Assembly (NCBI GenBank): GCA_050330195.1
Contig: JBHJOB010000027.1
Location: 69,878 to 133,877, forward strand
Length of the DNA stretch: 64,000 nucleotides
Direction of reading: 5' to 3'
Origin: JAHQVI01 sp050330195
Lineage (GTDB): Bacteria > Pseudomonadota > Alphaproteobacteria > Rhizobiales > Rhodomicrobiaceae
Below are positions 37,498 to 45,581 of this stretch, piece by piece. The translations under genes and the position numbers were made by a program. Position 1 is the stretch's first letter; each line of letters starts with the position of its first letter. The notes beneath the pieces were generated by a model, which saw only the letters and a program-made list of their open reading frames with translations, was not told the DNA's origin and made no database searches.

Positions 37498-37728
37498 CTA
37501 CGCCGCATCCCGCACCTTGTATTCACCCTCCCGGATCAGGGTGAAACCCTGCCGCATGATCTCATGGCGCTGGGTGGGTTTGAGCTTTTCGCACTCGATA
37601 TAGTCGCAGCCATACCACGGCTCCATCAGCCGCACCTCGAAGGGCAGCGCTTCAAAGGTACCTTCCGGGAAAACGAGCGTTTTCGCGTCTGGTCCAGTGC
37701 TGAATGCGATTTCGTATCGAATGATCAT
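37498..37728 (-). CDS. Conserved-looking small protein of unknown function
   Basis: 76 residues starting MIIRYEIAFSTGPDAKTLVF and with GYDYIECEKLKPTQRHEIM-like middle (actual text YGCDYIECEKLKPTQRHEI). AAGGGC lies six bases before the ATG. Coding-like codon use and a good start support it; no family recognised. It reads toward the DUF3775 gene (convergent). Confidence 0.55.
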   Translation of the reverse strand: MIIRYEIAFSTGPDAKTLVFPEGTFEALPFEVRLMEPWYGCDYIECEKLKPTQRHEIMRQGFTLIREGEYKVRDAA

Positions 37729-38221
37729 ACAGCCCTTATGCCTCAAGAACAAAAAGAGAACAAGCGTTTTTTATCCAACACTGATACCATCCCTGGTTGT
37801 AAAGCAAATGAACGGGACGAGATTGTGACGTTCAGGTTGGTCGGGTTAATTTGGTCCTTTCGCGCCGCGAGAAAAAATCGGTATTTTTAACGGGTTATGA
37901 GTTTCACGCCCGCCTCCGCTCCATATTGAAACGGCGATTTGGCGTTACCTTCCAAGTGCTTGCGTCACATGCTTTCCACAGCATATCCTGCATCGGAACA
38001 CGCAATGATTGCATTGGTTCCGCCGTTGCGGGAAATGTTGCGCCGACCTCACCCCGCTGCTAGCTTCATTCACGAATAGTCCGGTTAATAAAACCTTGCC
38101 CGCCCCGGCATCGGGCGCACTGCCGAGCGGCTTTTCCCCGCAAAAATGGAAAGCCGACGGACGCCGTGCAAGAGAGTGCCGAGTTGAAAAGCGCATCTTT
38201 CCAGGGAAGCCGTTCGCACCG
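37729..38221. other. 493-bp stretch before dnaX without a supported gene
   Basis: The dnaX frame is open through the last 210 bases of it but that part is not conserved-looking and lacks a start signal. I searched it by eye for the 4.5S SRP RNA core, which can precede dnaX, and for tRNA-like arms and saw neither. Probably holds the dnaX promoter. Confidence 0.45.
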
Positions 38222-39949
38222 ATGAGCACCGAGACGAAACCCTATCTCGTGCTGGCCCGCAAATACCGCCCCCAGGATTTCAGGGACCTGATCGGGCAGG
38301 AAGCGATGGTGCGCACGCTCAAGAACGCGTTCCAGAGCGGGCGCATCGCGCAGGCCTACATGCTGACCGGCGTGCGCGGTGTGGGCAAGACGACGACAGC
38401 CCGGATCATCGCGCGGGCGCTCAACTATTCCAAACCCGGCGAGGATGCCGGACCGACCATCGAGATGCCGGATTTTGGCGAACATTGTCAGGCGATCGTG
38501 GAAAGCCGCCATGTCGATGTCGTCGAGATGGACGCGGCCTCCCATACGGGCATCGACGATATTCGCGAGATCATCGAGTCGGTGCGCTACAAGCCTGCCT
38601 ATGCGCGCTACAAGGTTTTCATCATCGACGAAGTGCACATGCTGTCGAAGGCGGCCTTCAACGGCCTGCTGAAGACGCTGGAGGAACCGCCGCCGCATGT
38701 GAAGTTCATCTTCGCAACGACCGAGATCCGCAAGGTGCCCGTGACGGTGCTGTCGCGTTGCCAGCGATTCGACCTGCGGCGCGTCGATATTTCCGTGTTG
38801 ACCGACCATTTCGCGCGGATCGTGAAGGCGGAGGGCCAGAAAGCCGAAGACGAGGCCCTGTCGCTGGTGGCGCGCGCCGCGGAAGGCTCGGTGCGCGATG
38901 GTCTTTCCATCCTCGATCAGGCGCTGGCGCATAGCGACGGCGAGGTGAAGGCCGCCGACGTGCTCGCCATGCTCGGTCTTGCCGATCGCGGGCGGATTTA
39001 CGACCTGCTGAATGCCGTGCTGGCCGGGGATGCGAAACACGCGATCTCCGCGCTCGAGAGCCTGCATGACGATGGCGCGGACCCGGTGCAGATCGTCTCC
39101 GATCTCGCCGAAGCCGTCCACGCCGCCACGCGCGCCAAGACGGCCGGTCCGGAGAGCCTTACCAGCCTGAGCAGCAGCGAAAGCGCCCGAGCCGTCGCCA
39201 TCGCGGAAAAGCTGTCCGTTGGCGCGCTCTCGCGTGCGTGGCAGATGCTGCTGAAGGGCCTCGACGAAGTCGGGCGTGCGCCGCGCAGCCTGACGGCGGC
39301 GGAAATGCTGCTGATCCGCATGTGCTACAGCGCGAACCTGCCATCGCCGGACGACCTCATTCGCAGCTTGACAGGAAAAACAGCAAAACAAACGAATAGC
39401 GAACGTTCCAAAAACGAATCAGGAGCAGGTACACATGTTCCTGATTCGTCTGGAGTAGCATCCACCAACCATCCCGGCTTGCGTGTGGCCGGGGGCGATT
39501 ACGAGCCGCATCGGCAGGCCCAACGTCCCGAGGAAACACAAGCCCTGCGGCCGGGACTTCCCGTGCTGGAAAGCTTCGCGGACCTGGTCGCGCTTGCAGC
39601 GGAAAAGCGTGACGTCCGGCTGAAACTCGCCCTTGAAGACACGGTCGAGCCGGTCCGGTTCAAGCCCGGCCATGTCGAGCTCCATCTGCTGGCCGATGCT
39701 CCCAAGGACCTTGCCAACGAACTTGGCCGCAAGCTGAAGGCGTGGACCGGCGACCGCTGGATGATCTCCCTGACGGAGGAGCGGGGCGCAACGCCACTTG
39801 GCCAGATCCGCCGCGAGCGCGAAGCGAAGATGCTGGAAGACGCCAGACGCCATCCTTCCGTCCAATCCGTCATGCGCCATTTCCCCAATGCGGAGATCGT
39901 CTCGGTCAAGGAGCTGGCCGAAGCGGACAGGAAACGCAAAAAGGATTGA
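38222..39949 (+). CDS. dnaX: DNA polymerase III subunits gamma and tau
   Basis: 575 residues. The clamp-loader ATPase has YLVLARKYRPQDF at the start, Walker A GVRGVGKTTTAR, DEVHMLSKAAFNGLLKTLEEPP and the SRC sensor (VLSRCQRFDLRR). The zinc-module cysteines of most DnaX are reduced to one (GEHCQAIVE), as is common in alphaproteobacteria. The tau-specific C-terminal domain ends in FPNAEIVSVKEL. No A-rich slippery site for making gamma is visible. Start MSTETKPYLV chosen because homology begins there. Confidence 0.94.
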   Translation: MSTETKPYLVLARKYRPQDFRDLIGQEAMVRTLKNAFQSGRIAQAYMLTGVRGVGKTTTARIIARALNYSKPGEDAGPTIEMPDFGEHCQAIVESRHVDVVEMDAASHTGIDDIREIIESVRYKPAYARYKVFIIDEVHMLSKAAFNGLLKTLEEPPPHVKFIFATTEIRKVPVTVLSRCQRFDLRRVDISVLTDHFARIVKAEGQKAEDEALSLVARAAEGSVRDGLSILDQALAHSDGEVKAADVLAMLGLADRGRIYDLLNAVLAGDAKHAISALESLHDDGADPVQIVSDLAEAVHAATRAKTAGPESLTSLSSSESARAVAIAEKLSVGALSRAWQMLLKGLDEVGRAPRSLTAAEMLLIRMCYSANLPSPDDLIRSLTGKTAKQTNSERSKNESGAGTHVPDSSGVASTNHPGLRVAGGDYEPHRQAQRPEETQALRPGLPVLESFADLVALAAEKRDVRLKLALEDTVEPVRFKPGHVELHLLADAPKDLANELGRKLKAWTGDRWMISLTEERGATPLGQIRREREAKMLEDARRHPSVQSVMRHFPNAEIVSVKELAEADRKRKKD

Positions 39950-40118
39950 TCTCGCCGCTTGTTACGCCATCTATAAGTTTGTGCACTTGTTTGGGTTCGC
40001 AGCGCCGCCCAGCGTCACGGGCCGCCGTTTGTGAACGACATTTGACTGACGCCGTAATTGGAATTCGCCGGTAAATGCTCCATTTATCGAATATCGCTCC
40101 AGCCAGAAGGGTTACGCC

Positions 40119-40439
40119 ATGAAGGGTCTCATGGACATGATGAAGCAGGCCAAGCAGCTCCAGGAAAAGATGGCGGAGATGCAGGCCGCCGTCGAGCAGA
40201 TCACCCAGACGGGTACGGCCGGAGCGGGGCTGATCAGCGTGACGCTCAACGGCAAGGGCGTTCTGACCGAGGTCAAGATCGACCCGAGCCTGCTCAAGGA
40301 AGGCGAAGGCGAGATTCTGGAAGACCTGATCGTCGCCGCGCATGCCAACGCGAAAGCGAAGGTGGAGGAAGTTCTCCAGAGCAAGATGCAGGAACTGACC
40401 GGCGGGATGCAGTTGCCGCCCGGCATGAATATGTTTTGA
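40119..40439 (+). CDS. YbaB/EbfC nucleoid-associated protein
   Basis: 106 residues. MMKQAKQLQEKMAEMQAAVE helix, then the conserved LISVTLNGKGVLTEVKIDPSLL core and a Met-rich tail (GGMQLPPGMNMF). These dimers bind DNA loosely. It follows dnaX as usual, with an AGAAGGG ribosome site. The third usual member, recR, is not next: a convergent gene follows instead. Confidence 0.93.
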   Translation: MKGLMDMMKQAKQLQEKMAEMQAAVEQITQTGTAGAGLISVTLNGKGVLTEVKIDPSLLKEGEGEILEDLIVAAHANAKAKVEEVLQSKMQELTGGMQLPPGMNMF

Positions 40440-40453
40440 ACTCTGATTGCAGG

Positions 40454-40477
40454 TCTCAAGCTCGGTTTTTCCGAGGA
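40454..40477 (-). repeat. Possible fragment of the dispersed repeat
   Basis: CAAGCTCGGTTTTTCCGAGG resembles the CAAGCTCGATTTTTCCGA block of copies 2 and 3 in the same orientation. Only about 20 bases match, so it could be chance or a decayed copy. It lies between the convergent ends of ybaB and the phosphatidyltransferase gene. Confidence 0.3.
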
Positions 40478-40512
40478 CTGCGCAATGGCTGATCGTGAGA
40501 CCGCTCGCGGAA

Positions 40513-41349
40513 TTATTTCGGCCGGCTCACCAGCCACATCATGTCGACGCCGAACGAATAGAGCAGTAGCAGCAGACCGGTCAGACAGGACATTTGCGCA
40601 CCCCAGGACGGCATCGCCGGGGCGAGCGCCGCGATCAGCAGCGCCCCTTGCGCGGCGCAGATCGTTTTGCGCCGCAAGCTGGGATAGAGTGGCGCGTTCA
40701 GCACCGGCCAGATACGGCTCGCCAGCCTGAACACATAGTAGATCAATCCGCTCGCCAGAACCCACGGCCCGACAATGCCGCCAACAGCGAGCAGAAGCGA
40801 CAGCGACAGCAGAAAGACGCCGTCGGTTTCCATATCGAAGCGCGCACCGAATTCACTGGCCATGTTGCTGCGCCGCGCGGCCCATCCGTCGACGCCATCC
40901 AGCACCCAGGCGATGGTGGCCGCAATGGTCAGTCCCCATCGAAATGCGTGGTCAAACAGCCGGTTCTCGCCGAGCAACTGTTCCGCGATGACCGCAAGCA
41001 GCACGATATTCAGCGCAGCCCGGCACAGTGTGAGGGCATTGGCCAGTCCGAAATGATGGTGCGGCGCATGACGGCCAAGACCGGCGGCGACCAGCATAGT
41101 CACTGCCGCGTAGGACAGTGCGGCGACGGTCAGTCCGCTCCAGCTCAGTGGCACGATGCCGATGGCGGCCACCGCGGCGATGAGCGTGCCGAGGGTAAGA
41201 AGTTCCAGCCCGGCCTCCAGAACGAGGGGACGCGGCGTCGCCTGCCTCGATGGAAGCGCGGATTGCCATTTCTCGGGATAGCCTGCCATTGCACGACGCT
41301 CGCTCGCGGGCCGATCGTTCCAATGCGATAAGCCTCTGACCGCAATCAT
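40513..41349 (-). CDS. CDP-alcohol phosphatidyltransferase family membrane enzyme
   Basis: About 278 residues with six or seven membrane helices. The family motif DG-x2-AR-x8-G-x3-D-x3-D is complete: Asp154-Gly155, Ala158-Arg159, Gly168, Asp172, Asp176 (numbered from the 41349 start). Such enzymes join a CDP-linked lipid or polyol with an alcohol to make phospholipids or phosphodiester compounds. The alcohol substrate is not known. Start uncertain: 41349 or 41289; the frame is open to 41637. Convergent with ybaB. Confidence 0.85.
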   Translation of the reverse strand: MIAVRGLSHWNDRPASERRAMAGYPEKWQSALPSRQATPRPLVLEAGLELLTLGTLIAAVAAIGIVPLSWSGLTVAALSYAAVTMLVAAGLGRHAPHHHFGLANALTLCRAALNIVLLAVIAEQLLGENRLFDHAFRWGLTIAATIAWVLDGVDGWAARRSNMASEFGARFDMETDGVFLLSLSLLLAVGGIVGPWVLASGLIYYVFRLASRIWPVLNAPLYPSLRRKTICAAQGALLIAALAPAMPSWGAQMSCLTGLLLLLYSFGVDMMWLVSRPK

Positions 41350-41707
41350 GGTTCCGGATTTGAAGCAATAATATGTCAGAGCGCCCTGCGGACCAAAAGC
41401 CTGGGGCGTTTGTTGAGCAGACGCCGGAGAGTGAAAAAAGCGCCGCGGCTTCCGGTCGTTTGCGCGGCCATGGGCAATGGCGTGCATGCGCTCGGAAGCT
41501 GACCGTGGGTGACGCGTTATCGAGAGGATTCGGCGCCATGACTGGCCAAACCGATCCAGAGCTGCGGAGCGCCGCACTTGCCGGCGCCCCAGGGCGCGCA
41601 GATCTCTCGCTTGCACGACGTGCGCGAAATGGGGCACGCGCTCAGGATCCGGGCCGCCTCAACCGTACGCTGAGGCGGCGATCCCCCGGACGCATTCGCC
41701 TGATGCT
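41350..41707. other. 358-bp stretch without a supported gene
   Basis: Frames are open on both strands (for example 41373-41711 on plus), as is common at high GC, but none has family features or a convincing ribosome site. Probably promoter region of the phosphatidyltransferase gene and 3' region of the TRAP operon. Confidence 0.4.
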
Positions 41708-44359
41708 CTAGAAATGCAGCGTCAGGTCCTCATGCTCCGCAAGGCATCCGGCAAGGCCGATGGCGAAATCCTCCGGGATGCGGCGCTGCTGGCGCAGTCC
41801 GATCGTCGGCCGGATCGCTTCCTCGTAGCCGCTCAACCCGGAAAGAGCCTTTTGCGCGGCGGCCGAACGCCAGCTCATTTCCTGCTCGTACGCCGTCACT
41901 GCTCTCGAAATTGCTGCAAGTGCGTCGTCCCTGTTGGTCGTACGGCCAGTCAGAGCGCGCCGCGCATCCGTCAGCGGGGACTGGATCGACTGGGTGCCAT
42001 CCACAGCGCGGACACCCTCAAGCAATGCGGCGACCTGGTTTGCGCCATCTTCCAGCGGGTTGTCCGCGACGAAGGCGCGCAACGCCGTGATGTCCGGCCG
42101 CAACTCGCCCAGAGCGTCCGTGCCCTGCAGCAGGCCGAGCGCGTCCCGAACCGGCGTGTACGCGCCATCGACATTGCGCCGGTAGGCCAGTCTCGCCCTA
42201 TTCTCAAGCTGCTGAAGCGCCCTGAAGTCCTTGTGTTCCTGCTCCCAGCGATCCGGGATCGTTCCTCTGAGCGCTTCGATCTGGGATCTCAACGCATCGC
42301 GTTCCGCGACAAGCGTTTCTTCAGCAAAGAGCAGCGTGTCGGGACGGCGCAGGCTGGTTGCGATAGCGCTGATCCGCGTTTCACGCAGCTGGATCTGGCG
42401 CTGTATGTCGCGCACCTCGATATGCAGCGGCCGGTATTCCGGGTCGCGGGCGTTGACAGCCTGCTCCGAGGACAGGATCGCCTCCATCAGTTCGAATGTC
42501 TTTTCGGCGTCGTCGAAGCTCTGCGTCAGATTGTTCCGTAAATTTTCCGGCATATCCGACAAATCGAGCGTCCTGGCCGAATTGATCGCTGCGCGGAGCA
42601 TCTGCTCTTCGGCCCGGTACTTCCCGGCAAGCGACGATTCTATGCAAAGTTGGAGTCTCGGATTGACGGGCGGGGGCGCGGTGGGCGACGTCAGCGAAAT
42701 GCGCTGCGGCAGATAGTTTACCATAGGCGGATTATAAGCCACGATGACGAGCGCAAGGAGTTGCAGCAGGATGAAGGGTATGACGCCCTTGTACATCGAT
42801 ACGGTTTTCACAATCGCCGGCGCGACACCGCGCAGATAGAACAGGGCGAAACCGAATGGCGGCGTCAGGAACGAGGTCTGGATATTCAGGCCGATCATGA
42901 CGCCGAGCCAGACGGCCGTGACGTTCGCATTTGGGTCCATCAAGAGGATCGGCGCTACGATCGGCACCACGACGACGGCAATCTCGATGAAGTCGAGAAA
43001 GAAGCCGAGCAGGAAGATCACCGCCATGACCACGAAGAACTGGCCCCAGAATCCACCTGGCAGGCCTCCGAGAAACTCCTTGACGAGTTCTTCTCCGCCG
43101 AAGCCGCGGAAGGCCGAGGTCAGCATCGCCGCGCCGAGCAGAATGATGAACACCAGCGAGGTCGTCTTGGCTGTTTCAATCATGACGCCTTGAAGCGCAT
43201 TTTCAACCTTGTACGCGCGCCATGCGCTCCAGATCAGCGAAATGACGAGGCCCGCGACGCCGGCGATCGCAAAATACAGTGCGAGCGTATCGGCCTCGGT
43301 GACGATATTCCTGACGTTGACAGGGTTGAAGCGCGCAACGGACATGATGATCGTGACGGATATGCCCGCAAGTATTGCCGGCCAGTAGGCGCGCGGCTGT
43401 CCCAGCTTCAGCCGGTAGCCAGCCATGATGAGCGCGCCGCACGCGCCGATGGCGCCGGCCTGGTTGACGGTCGCGACGCCCATGATGATCGATCCCAGAA
43501 CCGCGAAAATAAGCGCGAGCGGCGGAATGAGGGCCAGCGCCACGCCGCCGAAGAACTGGGCGTTATATTTTCCCTCGTAAGGAACGGTCGGCGCAGCCTT
43601 CGGTCTCAGGAACGCGAAAACCCCGATATAGAGCATGTAGAGCACTACCAGCGCCAGTCCCGGGATGAATGCGCCAAGGAACATTTCGCCGGCGCTGGTG
43701 GACGTGACGTCGAAATGCGATGGCATCACCAGTTCGCCGGTATTTTCCTGGTAAAGCGCCTTGCGGGCGGTGCTGGCCTGATCGGTCGCGCTGGCAAGCT
43801 GGTCGGCAAGGATAATGAGCACGATCGAGGGCGGAATTATCTGGCCCAGGGTGCCGGAGGCGGCAATTGTACCGGTCGCAAGCGGATGGGAATAGTTGTT
43901 GCGCAGCATGGCCGGCAGCGAGATCAGACCCATCGCGACGACAGTCGCGCCGACGATCCCTGTGGTCGCGGCGAGCAGCGCGCCCACGAAGACGACCGAC
44001 ATGCCAAGGCCGCCGCGGACCGGGCCGAAGAGCTGCGCCATCTTGATGAGAAGATCTTCGGCGATGCGCGAACGCTGCAGCATTATGCCCATGAACACGA
44101 ACAGCGGAATGGCGATCAGCGTATCGCGTTCGGCCTCCCAGTATATGCCACGGAAATTGGTCACACCCGCGGTCAGCCAGTTGACAGCGCTGCCCTGATA
44201 GAAGAAGGCGTCGGGATTTCCGGTGAACAGATATCCGGTCAGCGCGGCGAGGCCGATACTGATGATCGCGGAGCCGGGAAGCGCAAAGGCCACGGGAAAG
44301 CCGGAGCCAAGCGCGGCCACCATCAGCAAGACAAGCACAAGTAGAAAGAAAACTTCCAT
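41708..44359 (-). CDS. TRAP transporter large permease (DctM) with long coiled-coil tail
   Basis: 883 residues, about twice the usual DctM. Residues 1-541 are the membrane protein: GSGFPVAFALPGSAI, IPLFVFMGIMLQRSRIA, SGTLGQIIPPSIVLIILADQ and LNIQTSFLTPPFGFALFYLRG are DctM landmarks, with an extra membrane insert at about 315-385 typical of the clade that works with TakP-like binding proteins. Residues 545-883 form a hydrophilic, mostly helical tail with coiled-coil-like stretches (EVRDIQRQIQLRETRISAI, RDALRSQIEALR) and one early Cys. Function of the tail is unknown. GGGGGACC precedes the start. A dispersed repeat separates it from dctQ. Confidence 0.88.
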   Translation of the reverse strand: MEVFFLLVLVLLMVAALGSGFPVAFALPGSAIISIGLAALTGYLFTGNPDAFFYQGSAVNWLTAGVTNFRGIYWEAERDTLIAIPLFVFMGIMLQRSRIAEDLLIKMAQLFGPVRGGLGMSVVFVGALLAATTGIVGATVVAMGLISLPAMLRNNYSHPLATGTIAASGTLGQIIPPSIVLIILADQLASATDQASTARKALYQENTGELVMPSHFDVTSTSAGEMFLGAFIPGLALVVLYMLYIGVFAFLRPKAAPTVPYEGKYNAQFFGGVALALIPPLALIFAVLGSIIMGVATVNQAGAIGACGALIMAGYRLKLGQPRAYWPAILAGISVTIIMSVARFNPVNVRNIVTEADTLALYFAIAGVAGLVISLIWSAWRAYKVENALQGVMIETAKTTSLVFIILLGAAMLTSAFRGFGGEELVKEFLGGLPGGFWGQFFVVMAVIFLLGFFLDFIEIAVVVVPIVAPILLMDPNANVTAVWLGVMIGLNIQTSFLTPPFGFALFYLRGVAPAIVKTVSMYKGVIPFILLQLLALVIVAYNPPMVNYLPQRISLTSPTAPPPVNPRLQLCIESSLAGKYRAEEQMLRAAINSARTLDLSDMPENLRNNLTQSFDDAEKTFELMEAILSSEQAVNARDPEYRPLHIEVRDIQRQIQLRETRISAIATSLRRPDTLLFAEETLVAERDALRSQIEALRGTIPDRWEQEHKDFRALQQLENRARLAYRRNVDGAYTPVRDALGLLQGTDALGELRPDITALRAFVADNPLEDGANQVAALLEGVRAVDGTQSIQSPLTDARRALTGRTTNRDDALAAISRAVTAYEQEMSWRSAAAQKALSGLSGYEEAIRPTIGLRQQRRIPEDFAIGLAGCLAEHEDLTLHF

Positions 44360-44387
44360 TGGTCCCCCAAAAGCCCCGCTTGTTCTT

Positions 44388-44484
44388 AGATCAGGATCAT
44401 TTCTCAGCGAAACGATGCTGCATCTGTTTGTTTCAAGCTCGATTTTTCCGAAAAATGGTACCCATTTTATCGGATCTCGCTCTA
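44388..44484 (-). repeat. Dispersed intergenic repeat, copy 2, inside the TRAP operon
   Basis: Same element as at 9.4, 47.2 and 56.5 kb, here on the minus strand and lying exactly between the dctQ stop and the dctM start. It shares the 16-base block GATCCGATAAAATGGG with copy 4, and TTTTTCGGAAAAATCGAGCT and GAGAAATGATCCTGATCT with its relatives. The 3' part can fold (ATCATTTC with GAAACGAT, one mismatch). Confidence 0.75.
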
Positions 44485-45459
44485 GTGGGCTCCGACCGGC
44501 GAGATAGCGCGTTTATTCGGTTCGCCTCGATAGTCGGCAATTCCCTCGAGGAAAAAGCCTGCAAACTGGATCATCATCGAAATCGCAAATATGCCGAGAA
44601 AGCCTGCCATCCAGTATTTCACGAACAATCCGAAGCTTGCCTGGGTCGTTTCATAGATGAGCATGGGCCCATTGACGACCGCGGATTTGCTGCCCATGCC
44701 GAAAAACATGATGGTCAGGCAAACAGACATGCCGAGAAAGATCGAACCGAAGGCGTTAACGATGCCTTTTCTGGGCTCGCCGAACGAAGCGTAAAGCACG
44801 TCAACCCTCACATGCCCCTCGTCGATCAGTGTATAAGCGCTGGCAAACAGAAACAGCGCGGCGTACCAGAAGCGGACGAGGTCAGCCATGAAGGCCTGTT
44901 CGTAAGAGAAGATGAAACGGCTGATGACGATCAGCAACTCGGCCATGACCACGAGGATCGCGAGCCAGTGGAATGCAAGGCCTCTGGTGAAAGCTGCGAT
45001 CACGAAGCCAAGGGCTGCGATCGGCATGTGAACATAGGGGCCGCGATAGTTCGAACGCCCGAGGTTTGTCGCCATTTCATCGCCGACCAGCGCAGGCAGA
45101 AAGTCCTCGATCCGTAGAAAAGAGATCAGCAGATCCGCGATGCCGATGAGCAATACCGCCCAGAAAAAACCCCGGATGAGGTAGGCGGTAATGCCGTAGA
45201 TCACATCGCAATCCGCTCGCAAGTGCCGTTCCGCCGTCTTCAGGACGTAAAATACCGCCAGGATTACGCCCGCCACATATATGCCTGCCTGCACAAGGCT
45301 GAGCGATGATCCGCCGGAAAAAACCTGCAGCGCCCCGGGCCAGTCCCGCCAGTGGGTCAGATAGTTGTTCAAGAGAAAAGCGAATGTGAAAAAGACGACG
45401 ATCCAGGCAAAAAGCCTCGAGGAGATGGAAAGAGCATCCTCGCGATGAGCGTATGACAT
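44482..45459 (-). CDS. TRAP transporter small permease (DctQ), enlarged
   Basis: About 325 residues from MSYAHRED (45459); the frame is open to 45522. Typical DctQ subunits have about 160-200 residues and four helices; this one has seven or eight hydrophobic stretches. The DctQ signature (TLIDEGHVRVDVLYASFGEP) is in the C-terminal half, so the N-terminal four-helix part is an addition, perhaps a duplicated DctQ-like bundle. Between the binding-protein gene and dctM, as expected. Confidence 0.82.
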   Translation of the reverse strand: MSYAHREDALSISSRLFAWIVVFFTFAFLLNNYLTHWRDWPGALQVFSGGSSLSLVQAGIYVAGVILAVFYVLKTAERHLRADCDVIYGITAYLIRGFFWAVLLIGIADLLISFLRIEDFLPALVGDEMATNLGRSNYRGPYVHMPIAALGFVIAAFTRGLAFHWLAILVVMAELLIVISRFIFSYEQAFMADLVRFWYAALFLFASAYTLIDEGHVRVDVLYASFGEPRKGIVNAFGSIFLGMSVCLTIMFFGMGSKSAVVNGPMLIYETTQASFGLFVKYWMAGFLGIFAISMMIQFAGFFLEGIADYRGEPNKRAISPVGAH

Positions 45460-45529
45460 ATCACTCACAGTATTTTCCCATCTTGTCAGGCGGGTGTCTT
45501 CTTCAGGTGGGTCTCTTCTCATGAATGTA

Positions 45530-45555
45530 GGGACGAGACTCTAAAGCCTCGCCCC
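45530..45555 (-). promoter_or_regulatory. Stem-loop between dctP and dctQ
   Basis: On the transcript GGGGCGAG pairs with CTCGTCCC (one G-U) across a 10-base loop, 27 bases after the dctP stop. There is no T run. Intercistronic hairpins like this often protect the upstream binding-protein message so that it is made in excess over the permeases; here that is inference. Confidence 0.4.
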
Positions 45556-45581
45556 GAAGTCATGATGTCTCGAAAAGGCGA

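Noticed and set aside
37729..38221. 4.5S SRP RNA or tRNA upstream of dnaX
   Set aside because: The conserved SRP core (GGTCAGG..GGAAGCAGC) and tRNA arms were not found on either strand.
39360..39420. Slippery site in dnaX for making the gamma form
   Set aside because: A-rich stretches such as GGAAAAACAG occur, but no A-AAA-AAG-type heptamer with a following hairpin was seen.
40461..40475. CTCGG-TTTTT-CCGAG as a terminator after ybaB
   Set aside because: Stem has only five pairs and no T run follows; more likely a scrap of the dispersed repeat.
41373..41711. 112-codon plus frame between the phosphatidyltransferase and dctM ends
   Set aside because: Both strands are open here; Arg/Ala-rich composition and no start signal suggest non-coding.
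42650..44344. 564-codon frame opposite dctM
   Set aside because: Charged, low-complexity shadow of a membrane-protein gene.
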